Below are positions 22,701 through 34,600 of a DNA stretch of 64,000 bases, one piece after another (position 1 is the stretch's first letter; each line of letters opens with the position of its first letter). The DNA comes from Enoplosus armatus (lineage: Eukaryota; Chordata; Actinopteri; Centrarchiformes; Enoplosidae). Made by a program: the position numbers and the translations under genes. Location of the stretch: assembly GCF_043641665.1 (NCBI RefSeq), contig NC_092180.1, positions 15,431,891 through 15,495,890 on the forward strand, given 5' to 3'. The notes under the pieces are model-generated. The model was given only the letters and a program-made list of their open reading frames with translations. It was not told where the DNA came from and did no database searches.

Positions 22701-25700
22701 GTTGTCATCATCTCTGCTGTCTCTGGACACCAAGTTAACTCTAACTGCTCACATGAAACCATCATGTGAAGTGATAGCAACGACCCTGCAGGGGAATGGG
22801 AAATAAAACACTATTCCTCATCAAATGTGCACCCCCTTGCACTTTTTTTTCATTCTTGTGTTCTTTGCCCCTCTTCCAAATGATCCCAAAAGCAATTTTA
22901 AGAAACCTTGTGAGTTGATTTACGCCTCGGCCCTGTCATCTTAATCAAGTCTATCAATGGAACAAGACAAAAGTCTAACACCAGTCCGAGTCCAGAGAGA
23001 GGGCCGAGCCAAGCGGCGGCTGACAGTTGTCCTTTTCTGGCCGTGATTTAGGTGGCGGCCTGCTCCACTGTTCTCCTGCTTCATCCGTTCTCCTTTAGCA
23101 GCGTCCTGTGAGAGGGGTTACGCCATGCATAAAGCTACCCATGGTCTGCATTCTTGCTGGGACTGTTGAGGCTGTCAGGGGGGCTGCTCTGATTTAGGGC
23201 GCCCCACTTCAGTGGCCCCTATAAATTTAAAAACTAATTCAGTGCTCTACAGGACTTTCTGTTTTTGTAGCTGGGCCCTCTGCTCCTTATCGTTACTGAC
23301 AATTTTATGAAGTGCTCTTAATGAGAGTCAGATTAAAGGTGGCCTCTGATGGAAGGCGCCTGAGAGGACTGGGCTGGTAGAGAGGATCCGCACTGGCCTT
23401 GTCTATCTCTATGTGTGTGTGTGTGTGTGTGTTTGTGTGTGTGGGGGATGGTGTGGGTACAAAGGAACCGTGGAGGAATGACTCTGTAATGTATGGTTCT
23501 GCAGGGTGGTACTTGCAGATACTGAACACCTTAAACGTCTGCTTGTAAGTTATTCATACGCAGCGTCCACATTGTGCACCCGCGAGCCGTGGGAATGAAG
23601 AGGAGGGAGGGAGGGAGGCAGAGTGATGAGTCTGCTGCGACTCAACTCCCAACAGTTTTCAGACTCCCTGGCATTTTATACCAACCCGAAAGTAAACACG
23701 GCTAACAGTTTACAGCCAATTAAATAGTACTTAAACCCCAGCGTTTATGGAGGTAAACATGCTGGAGAGTTTAGGGAGGCTTAGGCCAGTGGGATACTTG
23801 AACCCTGCTCTCAGCTTTGCTAGTCGGTGCATCTGAAGTCCTCTAAAGTAGAAGGACGGTAAGAGCATATGTATACACAGGGAGATTTGTGCCAGCAGAT
23901 GTTCTCCTTGCACTCTATCTATCAGGCAGACTGACAGCCATTAAAAACAGTGTGTGAGTAGTCTGCCTAATGGATCTAAACATGTCAGCGAGGAAGGAGC
24001 GATTTTGTTTTTTTGGCTGACTGAACTTGTGTAATTTGCAAATTTCAAATCACACCTCGCATTTTGTTCCACTTTTCATCGGCTTATGAAGGATTTACTT
24101 GCATTTTGGTGACATAATTCTCAGCTCTGTGGCTCTGTAAACATTTATTTTGCCTTTATTTGGTCTTAATAGATAGTTGAATGCGTCCTGTTTGGAATCC
24201 CAGGCGGTTGTTTAACGGAAGACTCGCTTTAACGCATCACAGAAACCAAGCGCGGCACGTGTTTTATGATCTCGTAAACGAGCAGTGATGTTGTGAAACG
24301 TGTGTCTGTGTGCTTGGGGGTGGGTGGGGTGGAGGGGGGTCTGGTGTCTGATAGGGATTTATCTGCCCCCCAACCACCCAACCACCCCTTTGTCTGGCTG
24401 TGGAGCACTCCCCAGAGAGCAATGCTGGACAGGCAGGAATCTCCGTCCAGATTTCCAGAGATTCTCCCATATCCCTTACACAAGAGTCTGGAAGAACTGG
24501 GACTTGCTGCATGAGAGCCTCAACTACAATCATGTCACTGTAGCCAACATGGTGTAATGAAATGATTACTCAACATAACACAAATATTTTAGAAATAAAA
24601 AAGCTAGTCATTGTCTCCCACTCAAGCTCAGTTGGTTTGCAAATTGTATCAGTTTGAATAAGGCTTTAATGATCAGTTTGTGCATTTTGCATTGAATTCA
24701 TATTAAGAAGAACTACATGCATGGCTTTACATTTGTGACTCAGATCCTTTATTGCATCTGTTTACTAAAATACTAAAAAACTGCTTTTTTTCCTGCAGAT
24801 TTTCATCAACAATGAGTGGCAGGACTCTGTTAGTGGGAAAGTCTTTCCTACCTTCAACCCGGCGACTGGAGAGCAGATCTGTGAGGTTCAAGAAGCAGAG
24901 AAGGTAAATACTCAGGAGTTCATCTAACTAACTAATAGTTTCAGTGGTGGAAGAATCATTTACTTAAGTATGACTCCAGGTAAGTGGATAAATAAAGGTA
25001 TTAGCCACAAAATAAAGTATACACATAAAAGTATTCATTATGTGGAATGGCACCTGTCTGTGTTTTACTGTTATCTTAATCTGAAAAGTAACCAGTAACT
25101 ATAGTAAAAAGTACAATATTTCCCTTTCAAATGTAGAAAATATCGTAATTTGTACTTAGTACTATATAGTATAGTATACACAGCTTGAGTAAATCTACTT
25201 AGTTACTTTCCACTATTGGATAGTTTGACGATGACTTTTAGTTCTTTATACACGTGTGAACTATTTGCATTCACAGAATTAAGAAAAGCAGAAGTGCAGT
25301 GTGAGATCAATCTATTTTGATTTGGTGAGCCAGCAGTTGTTCTTGCCCCTCTTTATTTCAGCAACATTGAGTTAAAAAAAAATCAGATGTGCTGCTTTCA
25401 TGAAAAGACAGATTTCATCACCTGTTTACTGGATGAGGTTAAATAACTAGTATGTTTCCCTCTTGTCTCATAGGCTGATGTTGATAAAGCGGTGCAGGCA
25501 GCTCGCCTGGCCTTTTCTTTGGGCTCCGTATGGCGAAGGATGGACGCATCTGAGAGGGGACGTCTACTGTCCAAACTGGCTGACCTGGTGGAGAGAGACA
25601 GTGTCTATCTAGCAGTAAGTTAACCGGATATTTCTGTATCAATTAATGTGAACAACATTGGTATAATAAGAAAAAGTCCTCTTATCCACTTGATTATTAC

Positions 25701-28220
25701 CCTATTTATGTAATTATACTAACTGCACAGAAACAGTAGTATAACCACTATTCCTTTGTCTGTTTATTTAATTTTAAACTTATGTAATATATTTTATTTT
25801 CCTTGTAATTCATGCATTTATATGCCTTCTGCAAAGCACTTTGAGTTGTCTTTGTATTTAAGAAATACAAACAAACTTAAAGAGAACGTAAAGAGAACAT
25901 ATAACTGTAACTTAGGGCCTGTATTTGTAGTTTAGTGTTATCTTAGTGTCACATTTCACCCATGGGGGAGTGTAAAGACTGGAACAGTATGGAATTATGT
26001 GAGGATCACAAGGTTATATCACATATTTCTCAAACGTCTCCCCCGTCTCTCTTCAGACTATTGAGTCACTGAACAGTGGGAAGCCTTTCCTGCCCACCCT
26101 GTTTGTGGACCTCCAAGGAACCATAAAGACACTGAGATACTTCGCTGGATATGCAGACAAGATCCACGGCACCTCCATTCCAATGGGTAAGGCCCCTCCT
26201 TGAGTATTACAGTGACAAAAGGCAGATTCGCGATGAAGAAGAGTGGTGGTGTGAGATTATAAGTAAAGGAAAGGATTAGTTGGATGATAGCAGCAGATGT
26301 CGAGCAAAGAATCCCGTTTGTCTCTGGGGACATTTAGGAGATGAACACAGAGGGCTGGGTATCAAACCGAAATACTTTGAGTATCAACTGAATTGTGTCT
26401 TCACTAAGATAATCAGATGTGCCATGATTTAAATAATAGTTTCATCCATTTATTGTATATTTTCACTTTACAACAATTTGCATTTTAGAAGTGTAATAAT
26501 TGATTTTTTCGGCCTCTTGGGGGCGACGGAAACAAGCCGCAAACACAACACTGAAATATCATCACCTTTTAAGTTGATATGGTGAACTTGTTAGCAAACT
26601 GTTAGCTATTAACACATTAACCAGCAGTTATAGAGTAGTATTCATTTGATGAATGTAAATCCAATAGCTCTTGGTCTTCACCAACTCCTGAGGGAAATAT
26701 CTGGCTCTTAAGCTTCTAAATGCTCCATTGTGTTCACCAGCTAGTAGCTAACTTTGTCTGTCTGCTGGGATTTTTAGAGCTTTTCTTCTGAAAACAGCTA
26801 CCTGCTGTTAAAACGACACTATGACAACGGTGAGAGTCAACCAAAACAGTAAAGTTGTGGGAGTGTGTGAAAACCAAATAAATGAGCCGAAAGACACAAA
26901 AAAACTCAGTTCATGCTCAGTTTACATTACAAATTATCATTTGATCCATTGATATTATAGAAATATTGTTTATTGCCGCTTTAAGAAGTTTGGTGTATTT
27001 AGTAGAATGAAAAAAAAGGTTTTGTAGAAAAAGCAGACTAAGGTATCCAAATTGGCGATCAATTCAAACACTAACATTTATTGTCCTGAGGAGGCTGCCA
27101 CCAGTGTTGCCCCTCTAAGGCGAATGAATTTGGGGGTGGAAGAGGGGAAAGTTGGCCGTCTGTTTCAACAGGAAGCACAAAAAGGAAATAGAATAAGAGA
27201 GAGGACATGGGAAACCTCCTGATACCACTGTATTGTCCCTCTCAAAGCTTCTCTTGTACACTGCTGCCAAACCAACCACGGTGAGCATTTTCCCAGGGCT
27301 TTGGTTTAAGCTTTATTGCTCTAGAAGACACTCAGAGAAAATAAACAAGGGTATTCCTGTAGCCTGTATGATGTCTCAAGTAATCGCGTTTGTTCACATG
27401 TCGGGATGAGGTACGGGACATCTATCAACAGCAACCCCTCGGCATCTATCCGTCTTGCACGTTATGCCGAGCTTATTGTGTTTAATTTGTATCATAGACA
27501 GTGTGAGATGAATGGGGAGTGTCACTATGTGGAGCACCTTTGGCTACACAGTTTGGTATAGTTTACATTGCTCGTTCCAAATTGAAATATAAGTCATGTA
27601 CAGGCGTCATACTTTCAAACAATCTTTGCAGATACTTGAGTCCCTCCTGAAAAGCTCATGTCTAATAGGTTTATAGTTTCGTTCTCCAAACAATAACAGT
27701 TATGAAAGACATCCACTTTGGAATTAAGGAAAAAGTTTTGTGTCCATCGTCCTACTTTCGCCGTATCCCATTGAAAATGGTTATCTGGCTTGTCATCTAC
27801 CATTGATCATTCCAGTCCAAACGCAGCATTAGGCAATGTTTCATCAGCTGACGACTGTGGTAACAAATCTATACACACATTTCTCAATATCAATTGTTTC
27901 TGTGGAGAATGAACAAGCATGGCACACCCTCAGTAAGTACCTCCTTCTACTTAAGTAATGCAAGAGGAATGAGCAAACCTTTCCAGCATAACACCCATCT
28001 CTGTGACCTAAAACAGTTACACACATGCCTGTGCTGTAGGAGGCTCGAAACGAAATGTAATCTCTCACCAGGGTAAAGTAACCAGGAATGTTGCGTGTGG
28101 ATTCATTTACAAATTAACATGTTGAGTCAACAACACCGGGGGTATCAGGTGGTGACATTTTTCATGTGTTTCAGGCGTTTTTCAAGCTTCAAACTACTAA
28201 AGCGTAGTGAATAACCCTGT

Positions 28221-28255
<35 letters not shown>

Positions 28256-31200
28256 CATGTGTGTTCCTCCACAGATGGAGAGTATCTGACATTTACCAGA
28301 TATGAGCCCATTGGAGTTTGTGGACAAATTATCCCTGTGAGTATTACCCTTCCTACGAGTGACATGCATGATGAATACAAATGGACATACAAGTTTGAAG
28401 AAAAAAAAAACAACCAACAGATAAGAGTGACTTGGCAGAGTTTAAAAGAGATGTCGTGGTTGTTAGTCCGCCCTGTTTTTTTGAATTACATTCTGCATTT
28501 TCCAGTAATTCCCTGACAGTTACTGTTTATTCTGGTAAATCCTGTTGGTAAGCCCCAAAAATAACGGTGCCAGTGAGCTTGAGTAATACAGAATGAGAAG
28601 TGAGAGGCAGAAGAGTGAGTTGAGGGATTTAACATAGCGGGGTTTGAGGAAAGAAGAATGGTGAGAAAGGAGGAAAAGATCAAGGAGAAAGAGACACTGC
28701 TGATTGTGCAAGAGTGCAGAAAGCGTGTGGTTCTGCGTTGAGCCCCATGGGCTCCTGTGTAAAGCAGAAATAACACAGGCCTGTGTGTTGTACAGTGATA
28801 TGGGTTTATTGCACATGTGTTGCAATTTCCCGGCTTTCTCAGAATACTGTGGGAAGAGAAAATACTGTACAAGTGCCGAGAACATTTTCTCACTTGACTA
28901 TGTTTAGACAGAGTGAAAATGAGAGTAAGTGACTTAAGAGCGATGAGTTATTGAGCTTGACTTGTGACCACCCAGTGTGTCAGTCAGATGCATGATGTCT
29001 TTTTCCGGCGTGTGTGTGTGTGTGTCACGCACAGTGGAACTTCCCTCTGATGATGACAGCATGGAAGCTGGGTCCAGCGATCGCATGTGGAAACACTGTT
29101 GTCCTCAAACCCGCTGAGCAGACGCCGCTCACCTGCCTCTACATAGCGGCTCTCGTCAAGGAGGTAAATGACAGCATCACTCTGCCAGCCACAATGTGTT
29201 CACGAGGCAGTTCGCCAACCTTTTGGACAGTCTCAATGTTAATACTCCAATAACTGAATCAGAATCACTTACAGGTTTCAGTTTGCCAAGAACACAGTGT
29301 TCACTATGAATTTGGCCAACACTTTATTTGGATAGTCCAATGTTAATGTAACCACAAGGTGACACAAAACAGATGTTTAACAAAGTGTCACTTGTCTATC
29401 TGCTGCATCTTTTCAGAGTCTGTAATCCTAATTTCCATTCTGACATGAAAACCGGCCAGCACGTTTGCTAGAGTTAAAGGGTCAGTTCACCTAAATCACA
29501 AAAAAACAAACATATTTTATCATTTAATTTTAGTGGTACCGTTTGTAGCCGTGCAGATAGTTTTGATTTGATCAGCTAAGGTGTTGAGATTTCAGTCTCA
29601 GAGATTTTTAGCTGTTTCCCCAATACAATACGTACACTTAGCACGGTATACGCTGCGATTTGTTCACTAAATGATGTACGTACTGAAGTGCATTTGAGCG
29701 TTGATGTGATCGTTTAGCTTAGAAAATAAAGTGAATGAGCTGCTTAGTCAGTGACTTCTTCTTTAAACTGAACTGAACAAAATGATTGAAATCAGCAAAG
29801 TGAGTCGTGCTTTAAACCTCTAAATTGAAGCTCCATAGGAAGTTGAATATCAGTGCTAAAAAAAGAGCAGGACAGACAAAACATAACAGAGCTTCAGATA
29901 TGGTGCACCTAAGACCATCAGGTCAACATAAAATATGACTAATTGTGTATATCCATGTAGCAGTGCATTGTATTGTCGACGTCAGTAGCAACAGGGTTAG
30001 CCAGTGCAGTTGTGTACAATAGGGGTAAACACAGTAAGTTAAACAGGATGGGAACAATGCAGCGTCACATGTTCATGTAGAGAAACCTAATCATGCTGTA
30101 CAAATCTCAGCGTCCACATCCTCCCTGTCTTCTCCCTGCCCTCTCTGGCCTCGCCTCTTTTTGGAGACTATCTGTCTGTTGCCTTCTTCTTTTTGATGTT
30201 CTCTCCGCTCTCTGCTGGTAGGGAGGTTGGGTTGGGTCCGGATTCCCCCACACCGCCTGTGGTTTTGCTTGGCTCTGCTGTCATCTCCGCTAAAGCTTGT
30301 TTCCTCTCATATTGTTTTGACAGGCCGGGTTTCCACCGGGAGTCATCAATATTTTGCCAGGATTCGGGCCAACGGCAGGAGCTGCAATTGCTTCGCACAT
30401 GGGCATAGACAAAGTGGCTTTCACAGGATCAACTGAGGTACTTTTCTTTAATAAAGTGTCTCAGATCAACAGCTGCCTACTGCTCGCTTTTGTCAGCAAG
30501 TGACACAGTGACCAACATGTGCAGAGCAGGCTGGGTAATAGGGGGACGTTGTGTGCCTGTATTGAAGTCTGAAAAGTAAACAAAGCTGCGTGCCCTGTCA
30601 TTACTGCTCTGATTTTATCTCGCACACATGCACATATTTGCACTATCAAGAGTATACAAACCCATCTTTCTGAAAACACTGCCTCTCCTCTGTTTTCCTT
30701 CCCCTGTCTCTGCTGTATTCACGTACCTCCACAGCGCCTTTCATTGAACTTCCTATCAGGACACACACAGAATAAACCCTTGTGGCTTTGCAGAACAGAA
30801 CGGGGGAGCAGTTAATGGAAAGCTAAATGATCAAGGACACACCATGTTAGGTCTTGAGCGCTCGGAGGTGTTGCGGTCCGAACGCATTCCTCATGCCAGA
30901 GTGACATCAGATTCCTTTTCTGCAGATCATTTATAAACATCTGTTATTTCTAACTGCAAACTAAACCCTCTGCTTAAACCATTTACAGCAATCCTAATGT
31001 AGAATTTATTTCATGATGTGACCAGCCTGTATTTCACATACATGAGCCAGCTTTATGTAGTGTTCGGATTAGCCTTGGGGTTTATGGAGATGTCTGTTTT
31101 GACTTGGCGTAGACATTCATGCGCACCTCAGGATGAATTGTAATAATTTTGGTGGTCTCTGAGTTTTTATTTAGCGCCAGCATCTGGTCAGAATTTTAAT

Positions 31201-31638
31201 TGTCCAATACTTTATCACCCAAACTAATGGGACATGTGTGATCAATATTCAGGGAAATTTGTGCCGCCAATTCCCCACATCAAGACCTGGTAACATTTCA
31301 GGGAAAATGCCAGTACGGCTGTGTTGTGAATGAAAGCAGTAATACTGCAGGGACAAGCACGTAAAGGGTCCATCTCTTGCCCCTTCTATTCCGACATTGC
31401 CACAGCATGTGTGAAAAGGAAATGTTCCTGAATGTAGCTGCATGTGTGAATAATAAAAATCACTAGTGCTGCCTGAAAGGTTATCCCAGTAATTTACCAG
31501 GAACTATGTGTGAAAGAGCCTTAAGATGACAAAATTTGAACTATTTACAAATTTTTATCCAGTGCAAACACCTCTAACATTGTCTCTTTAAGATTTTCCA
31601 GCTCAGTATAACATAAAACATATTTTCCTATTGTCCCT

Positions 31639-31685
<47 letters not shown>

Positions 31686-34600
31686 AATCAGTGTGTACAC
31701 GCGAGCTCGCATAAATGCACCTTCTAACACAAACATCTTCTTTGTTTTATCATCTCGTCTTGATTGAACATTTCCTTTGTGAGTGGCCCAGTTTTTTTTT
31801 ACTAGTTTTCCTGTTGTTTCATGTGATCTGGAGTCAATTACTGAGAGAATGAGCCAGTGCTGTAAGAGACTGCTGATGCCCAGACAGTGAGTCACAGCAC
31901 TGTAGTAGCAGGGGTGGGGGATACTGGCGACCACAGCATCTCCTCACAGAGTGGAAGGTGGTGGTGTAACTACAGGTGGATTTTAGGACCACAACTCATC
32001 CTTGTACTAACTCACATGTGGCTGTGACTCCACACGGAGGAGTCTCGCAGCCCAGCGTGTTTCCTTTACCCCTGAATAAACACACGCTAACCTCCCCTTA
32101 GTCAGCCTCTTTGTGTTTCTGATCAAAGACAGACAAAACACATCAGACACAAGAAGCTGAGCCAAGTATTGTTGTTATACAGCTTTGGTACCAGCCACGA
32201 CACAGCAGTTCTGATATTCTATAGTTTTCTATCATATCTTAGTATCTTAAAGCAACTCTAGACGCTAGACGAGATAGTGAAAGAGGATGAGTCTTTTCCA
32301 TGTTGGAGGTGGGGTTTTTTTTGGTTAGACACTGAGAGGGTACTTTTCCACTTTATCTATTCTCCTGGAAAATAAAACAGACTGTATGAGTAACAGGAAG
32401 ATGAATTCTTGTTTAGGGTTGTGAGGGTGGTGTGTGGGGTTTCTCAGGCTTGTTATCCAGTTGTTATCTTGTGTTAATACAAAAAGTCACCACATGGAAA
32501 AAATTGCAGTTAAAGCAGCTAATTCATTCTACTGTTGAGACTCAACATTTTTGACACCAGAGAAAATATTGTCAATATCTTCAGTCACATGATTATGATC
32601 TTTTTTTTTTAAATGTAATGACCACTTCATAAACATGACTACCATAGTCTATCAATCTTAAAGGAGTAGTTTTACATTTTGGGAAATATGTGTATTTGCT
32701 TTCTTGTCGAGAGTTAAATCGGCTAGCAGCCGGTTAGCTTAGCTTAGCATAAAGACAGGGGGAAATGGCTAGCCTCTGTCCAAATAAAACCACAACTTTT
32801 AATTTTTACATTTCGACTTTTGTACAGATTAAACAAACAAGATACAACGTGTTAATTATTGAGCTTTAGATGTGGATTTTGTTACCTTTGGACAGAGCCA
32901 GGCTAGTTATTTCCCCCTGTTTCAAGTCTTTGTGCTAAGCTAAGCTAACAGGCCGCCTGCTCCAGCTACATATCTGGTGTAGAGTGGTATTGATCCTCTC
33001 ATCCAACTCTCAGCAAGAAAGCAAATATGTGCATTTTCCAAAACTATTCCCTCAAAGGACAATACCAGTGGTTTTGCATGTTTTAGCCCATCTACTAGAA
33101 AAATGAATGCAGTTGTTCGCAGATGTTCACTGTGATTGATTACACAATATAAGCAAGTTTTGAGAGTATATTTTCATACCATAAGAGAAAGACTGAAAAT
33201 CAATGGCTGGGTTAAAACTTGCAAAAGTCCCTTAAGATGAGTCACATGTTCCCTTCAGTGACCTTATCAAACAATGCTGTTCTCAAATGTAATATTTATT
33301 AGTCTTCATTTTGTTTGTCTTGATAAGATAATAGGATGATGAAAAACCACAGCAAATCCCTTGTTGTCTTCCATGTTGACACACAGACCAACACCTCCTC
33401 CCCTCTATCTGTCAGATAGTATCACAGGACACCACCCACACACCTTGTGGTTGCGTCTTCCTGTCCTTCATTAGACATCAGATGCTGTTCCCCTCCGAAA
33501 CATCATGTTATTTTCCCGTTGCTGTCTCCAAAAACCTGTAATAGATATTCATTCTGTGTGTTTACAGAACTCATGTTTCAGCTGATCTACCGGTGCATTC
33601 CCTGTTTGGAGCTAACCAACGTCTTTAAGCTATTTAATGGCTCCAGCTGATTTACTGATCTGGCTGCAGGCCTGCATCTCTGTGAGTAAACCCCAGATCT
33701 GTTTCCTTTGCTAGGTCGGCAAGCTGATCCAAGAAGCAGCTGGGAAGAGTAACCTGAAGAGAGTGACGCTGGAGCTGGGAGGAAAGAACCCCAACATTAT
33801 CTTTGCAGATGCTGATTGTAAGTTTGCAAGTAATGTTTTATTCAGTGCTCCAGTCACCTCACTAGGTGGTCCATCACTATCACTATTTTTGTTTAGTTAC
33901 GTTTCCCATTCTCAGGACCTTCAGCCTGTGGATAAACACATATGGACTGAGAATCTTAAAATGCTCAAAAGCTTTGCAGTGCTATGAAAACTGTGGATGG
34001 ATGGGTTTCATATAAATTCTAAGTGGCTCACCAAACTGGGGGTGCCGAGGCTTTCAAATGCTTTCAGCAGCCGTGAGAGGGGCTCCCTAAGGCCTGTAAA
34101 TCAGGAGAATGGACCCTGACTCAGTCGGGTGCTTCAGCCGAGACCCATAAATCATGGGGGTCCGTTAACCCTTCGTGCGCAACAGCAGGGTCCTGTCTCT
34201 CAGGTGTCAGGTATCAGATTTGCACAGGATAGCTCCAATAAATATCGGGGGAAATTTTGTAACAATATACTACACACACTACTTTTTTACTGTTTCTGTT
34301 AACAGTTAAATTCTGACTTATTTCAAGATTTCAAGATTAAAAAAAATATATATATTCCCATGGTGTAGTTTTTTTTAATGAACAAACTGTTTTATCAAGG
34401 TATTGATTAACTAAAACCCCCTTTTTTCCTAGTGGATCTGGCGGTAGAACAGGCCCACCAGGGTGTGTTTTTCAACGCAGGCCAGTGCTGCACAGCAGGC
34501 TCTCGCATCTATGTGGAGGAGCCCATATATGATGAGTTTGTTCGGCGGAGTGTGGAGAGAGCCAAGAGGAGGATAGTCGGCAGCCCTTTTGATCCCTCTA

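Larger units (their letters stand above)
16743..24798 (+). other. aldh1a2: aldh1a2 intron 1, candidate enhancer-bearing
   Basis: 8.1 kb, the largest intron. A conserved Raldh2 intron-1 enhancer is described in vertebrates (established knowledge), but I cannot place it by alignment. It contains a G22 run, a C18 run, a GT microsatellite, a C-rich tract at 21870-21957, a G-quadruplex motif and a unique-looking block at 22850-23260. Open frames such as 18395-18808 are chance frames through the G run. Confidence 0.7.
26187..28274 (+). other. aldh1a2: aldh1a2 intron 4
   Basis: 2.1 kb. Contains an interspersed repeat (26510-26985) and a GT microsatellite just before exon 5. The remainder is unrecognised unique sequence. 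Confidence 0.75.
30438..33714 (+). other. aldh1a2: aldh1a2 intron 7
   Basis: 3.3 kb. Contains a CA microsatellite (31640-31683) and a complete palindromic element (32657-33058). Nothing else is recognised. Confidence 0.75.

Noticed and set aside
31640..31683. Regular repeats as a CRISPR-like array
   Set aside because: This and similar tracts are CA/GT microsatellites; the genome is vertebrate.
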